Assembly (NCBI RefSeq): GCF_000585415.1
Contig: NZ_KK073876.1
Location: 2,415,810 to 2,479,809 of the forward strand
Direction: 5' to 3'
DNA: 64,000 nt
Source: Sphingomonas jaspsi DSM 18422
GTDB lineage: Bacteria > Pseudomonadota > Alphaproteobacteria > Sphingomonadales > Sphingomonadaceae
How positions within the stretch are numbered: position 1 is the stretch's first letter; each line of letters begins with the position of its first letter. Under the pieces are notes generated by a model. The model had not been told where the DNA came from. It ran no database searches and saw only the letters and a program-made list of their open reading frames with translations. Position numbers and translations under genes: made by a program. Below are positions 61,506 to 64,000 of this stretch, one piece after another.

Positions 61506-62342
61506 ATGAACCGGATGATGACCGCGGCGGTTGCCGTCGCAATAATGACGCTTGGCGGATGCAAGCAGCACGACGGATCGAACGAGACCGCAGCGGGCGC
61601 GGCGGCCGCAGCCGCGACCAGTATCGACGGAACCTGGAAAGCCGATCTCGCCTCGGTGAAATTCGAAAACAAGCCCGAAGAATGGTCGATCAAGGACGGG
61701 CTTTACAACTGCCCAACCTGCCTGCCGACCCCGTACAAGGATTTCAAGGCCGACGGCGCGTTCCACCCGGTCGCCGACCGGCCGACGTTCGACAATCTTT
61801 CGATCACCGTCGCCGACGACAAGACCGTGAAAATGGTGCGCCAGAAAGCGGGCAAGGAAGTCGGTCACAACGAAATGTCGGTATCGGCAGACGGCAAGAC
61901 CCTGACCAACAACTGGACGGCACTGAACAACGCGAACGGTAAGGAAACCAGCGGTTCGGCCATGTTCAGTCGTGTCGGCGATGCCCCGGCCGGCGCTCAC
62001 GCGGTGTCGGGCCAATGGGCGGTCAACCAGGCCGCCAATATCTCGCCGGAGGCGCTTACCGCGACCTACAAATTGGAAGGCGACGTGCTGAACGCCACGT
62101 TCGGAACCGGCGAATCCTACAGCGCGAAGCTGGATGGCAGCGACACGCCGGTTAAGGGCGACGCGGCCGGTGGGACGGTTGCGGTTGTTCGGGAAGGTGC
62201 CGGTTACAAGCTGACGGGTAAGGTCGGCGGCAAGACGACCGACCTGGTCACTTTCACGCCAGCGAGTGACGGAACGATGGACGTAACGTCGATCGACCCG
62301 CGCGACAACAGCAAGGTCAGCTACAAGCTGGTACGACAGTAA
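61506..62342 (+). CDS. Putative lipoprotein of unknown function
   Basis: A 278-residue protein with a lipoprotein signal (VAIMTLGGC-K) and an Ala-rich linker. The mature region repeats a lipocalin/copper-resistance-like theme (SIDGTWKADLASVKF, YNCPTCLPT with CxxC, later a second beta-rich half ALTATYKLEGDVLNATFGTGES). Not recognised. The CxxC in the exported part may bind metal or form a disulfide. It lies 146 bases after prsR and is probably separately transcribed. Confidence 0.72.
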   Translation: MNRMMTAAVAVAIMTLGGCKQHDGSNETAAGAAAAAATSIDGTWKADLASVKFENKPEEWSIKDGLYNCPTCLPTPYKDFKADGAFHPVADRPTFDNLSITVADDKTVKMVRQKAGKEVGHNEMSVSADGKTLTNNWTALNNANGKETSGSAMFSRVGDAPAGAHAVSGQWAVNQAANISPEALTATYKLEGDVLNATFGTGESYSAKLDGSDTPVKGDAAGGTVAVVREGAGYKLTGKVGGKTTDLVTFTPASDGTMDVTSIDPRDNSKVSYKLVRQ

Positions 62343-62359
62343 GCCAGTACGCGAACGTG

Positions 62360-62381
62360 GGCCCGGCGAACGTCGGGCCCG
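62360..62381. terminator. Hairpin between convergent lipoprotein and gnd genes
   Basis: GGGCCCGGC pairs with the inverted copy across a GAAC tetraloop (one G-U pair). No T-run on either side. Likely a shared transcription end structure. Confidence 0.55.
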
Positions 62382-62388
62382 CCCGTGA

Positions 62389-63363
62389 TCATTGCGGCAT
62401 TTCTACGTGGCCGCCGAAGCCGAAGCGCATCGCGCTCAGCAGCTGGTCGGCATAGCTTTCCTCGACCCGGCTGCGGTAGCGGGCGAATAGGGACGCGGCG
62501 AGCACGTCGACTGGAACCGCTTCCTCCATCGCCGCGTCGATCGTCCAGCGGCCCTCGCCGCTGTCCGCCACGCGGCCGGAAAATTTGGACAACTGCTGAT
62601 CTTCGGCGAGCGCGATCGAAATAAGGTCGAGCAGCCACGACGAGATTACGCTGCCGCGCCGCCACACCTCTGCGATATCGCTGAGATTGAGGTCATATTG
62701 CGTGGCCAGCCCTTCCTTCGCGCGCTGTTTCAGCACGTCGAAGCCTTCGGCATAGGCCTGCATCATCCCATATTCGATGCCGTTGTGGACCATCTTGGTG
62801 AAGTGGCCCGATCCGGCCGGACCGCAGTGGACATAGCCCTGCTCGGCCTTCCACTCGCCGTCCGACTGCGGGCGCTTGGTCCGCGCAACGGTCCCCATTC
62901 CGGGTGCCAGCGCCTTGAAGACGGGGTCAAGATGATCGACCTGTTCCTTGGGTCCGCCGATCATCATGCAATAACCGCGTTCCAAGCCCCATACGCCGCC
63001 CGATACGCCGACATCGACGAAATGGAGCTGCTTTTCGGCGAGCCACTTGGCGCGTTCGAGGTCGTGCTTCCAGAAGCTGTTGCCTCCATCGATGACGATA
63101 TCGCCGGGTTTGGCGACGTCGGCGATCTGGCGCATCGCCTTGTCGGTGATTTCGCCCGCGGGCAGCATGATCCAATAGATGGCCGGGGAATTGAGCTTGG
63201 CGGCGACATCGCCCAACGATGCCGCGCCCGTCGCGCCCTCGCCGACCAGATTTGCTACCGCCTCGGCATTGAGGTCGTAGGCGACGATCTCGTGGCCCGC
63301 CTTCATCAGCCTGCGCGCCATATTGCCGCCCATGCGGCCGAGTCCGATCATCGCCAGTTTCAT
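62389..63363 (-). CDS. gnd: 6-phosphogluconate dehydrogenase, decarboxylating (short type)
   Basis: A 324-residue enzyme of the short NAD-preferring GndA-like type. The nucleotide motif is IGLGRMGGNMARRL; substrate and catalytic residues appear in IDGGNSFWKHD, DVGVSGGVWGLERGYCMMIGG and HFTKMVHNGIEYGMMQAYAEG (Lys and the HNGIEY signature). Produces ribulose 5-phosphate in the oxidative pentose phosphate route. The usual length of this subgroup is about 300-330 residues, so it is complete. Confidence 0.93.
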   Translation of the reverse strand: MKLAMIGLGRMGGNMARRLMKAGHEIVAYDLNAEAVANLVGEGATGAASLGDVAAKLNSPAIYWIMLPAGEITDKAMRQIADVAKPGDIVIDGGNSFWKHDLERAKWLAEKQLHFVDVGVSGGVWGLERGYCMMIGGPKEQVDHLDPVFKALAPGMGTVARTKRPQSDGEWKAEQGYVHCGPAGSGHFTKMVHNGIEYGMMQAYAEGFDVLKQRAKEGLATQYDLNLSDIAEVWRRGSVISSWLLDLISIALAEDQQLSKFSGRVADSGEGRWTIDAAMEEAVPVDVLAASLFARYRSRVEESYADQLLSAMRFGFGGHVEMPQ

Positions 63364-63414
63364 GCGCTACTCCTCTATCGGACCGACAACGTGCCGACCC
63401 CGAAACGGTTCAGC

Positions 63415-64000
63415 CTAGTAAGCGCGCGCCACCGCAAATTCGACCGCTTCGATCATCGCCGACTTGGCGCGACTGGCCGGAAAGGCGGCCAGCGCGTCGA
63501 TCGCCCGCCGACCGTAAAGGCGCGCACGCTCCATCGTGTCAGCCAGCGCGCCGGTCGAGCGAATGAGCCGCGTGGCATGGGCAAGGTCGTCGTCGCTGGT
63601 CCGATCGCCCTGCATGGCGGCCTTCCAGAAGGCGCGGTCCTCTTCGCTGCCGCGGGCATGGGCGAGGATCACGGGCAACGTGACCTTGCCGTCGCGAAAA
63701 TCGTCGCCGCGGCCCTTGCCCATGGTCGCTTCGTCGCTGGCATAATCGATCGCGTCGTCGACTAGCTGGAAGGCGATGCCCAGATTGCGGCCATAGGCGT
63801 CCAGCGACTCTTCGGCTTCATCACCGGCTTCGGCGACCACCGGCGAAATGCGGCAGGCGGCAGCGAACAGGGCGGCGGTCTTGGCGTCGATGATCTTGAG
63901 GTAATGGTCTTCGGTCGTTTCCACCCGGCGCTGCGCGGTCAGCTGGTCGACCTCGCCCTCCGCGATCACGGCGGAGGCGTGGCTCAGGATCTTGAGCACC
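63415..64000 (-). CDS. Polyprenyl diphosphate synthase, C-terminal part (cut by the window edge)
   Basis: The last 194 residues of an IspB/octaprenyl-type prenyltransferase that makes the ubiquinone side chain. The second Asp-rich motif is FQLVDDAIDYASDE, followed by GDDFRDGKVTLPVI, both diagnostic. The first DDxxD motif and the start lie outside the window; the frame is open to the last base. Confidence 0.9.
   Translation of the reverse strand, partial: VLKILSHASAVIAEGEVDQLTAQRRVETTEDHYLKIIDAKTAALFAAACRISPVVAEAGDEAEESLDAYGRNLGIAFQLVDDAIDYASDEATMGKGRGDDFRDGKVTLPVILAHARGSEEDRAFWKAAMQGDRTSDDDLAHATRLIRSTGALADTMERARLYGRRAIDALAAFPASRAKSAMIEAVEFAVARAY

Overview
The window looks like ordinary chromosome of a high-GC alphaproteobacterium of the sphingomonad group (Sphingomonas and relatives). 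This is inferred from the truB-rpsO-pnp block, the TonB-receptor-led catabolic cluster, the PrsK/PrsR pair of the PEP-CTERM/exosortase system, and the very frequent 1-4 base gene overlaps (ATGA, GTGA, TGATG). I see no phage, insertion sequence, rRNA or CRISPR array. One tRNA-Ala(CGC) is present.

Layout. 0-6.4 kb: membrane protein, truB, rpsO, pnp, then a gene-free stretch with a terminator that belongs to no visible gene (possible small RNA) and a FadL-type porin. 6.4-9.8 kb (minus strand): a translationally coupled sulfide/persulfide-handling operon (persulfide dioxygenase, two YeeE/YedE halves, a TIGR01244 sulfurtransferase-like protein, a TauE/SafE exporter), then a DUF2892 gene with its own operator-bearing promoter. 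10-12 kb: leuCD. 12-23.7 kb: a GntR-controlled catabolic cluster with TonB receptor, two NTF2-fold proteins, a cysteine-free member of the Asp/Glu racemase family, an isochorismatase-type amidohydrolase, HMG-CoA lyase, HyuA, HyuB and a family III CoA-transferase. Matching TGTATACAAA operators occur in both of its promoter regions. 23.7-27.3 kb: rlmJ, rluE, an EamA transporter, a 44-residue membrane peptide and a ferritin-like diiron protein. The diiron gene is divergent from a large ATPase-LuxR regulator, with three phased direct repeats between them.

30-39 kb: two divergent accessory operons around a GlxA-type regulator, holding hydrolases, cupins, SnoaL folds, PhzF, a dehydrogenase-SnoaL fusion and an EamA exporter. 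39-47 kb: tRNA-Ala, a medium-chain reductase, a YpfJ metallopeptidase, 3-hydroxybutyrate dehydrogenase, a lipoprotein, an M20 peptidase and DUF302-YeeE-LysR. 47-52 kb (minus): a six-gene run of 3-hydroxybutyrate dehydrogenase, an unrecognised 56-residue protein, type II NADH dehydrogenase, patatin and two tandem peroxiredoxin-like proteins. 52.5-55.4 kb: a secreted cupin followed by a bufferin (copper-buffering RiPP) operon bufA-bufB-bufC-doxX. 55.4-64 kb: small protein, aldo/keto reductase, mannose-1-phosphate guanylyltransferase, prsK-prsR, a lipoprotein, 6-phosphogluconate dehydrogenase and a polyprenyl diphosphate synthase cut by the window end.

The least explained systems are the GntR-controlled catabolic cluster, the LuxR/diiron pair with its repeats, and the GlxA-centred accessory operons. 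The bufferin operon belongs to a recently described family. All functional calls come from motif reading; no searches were run.
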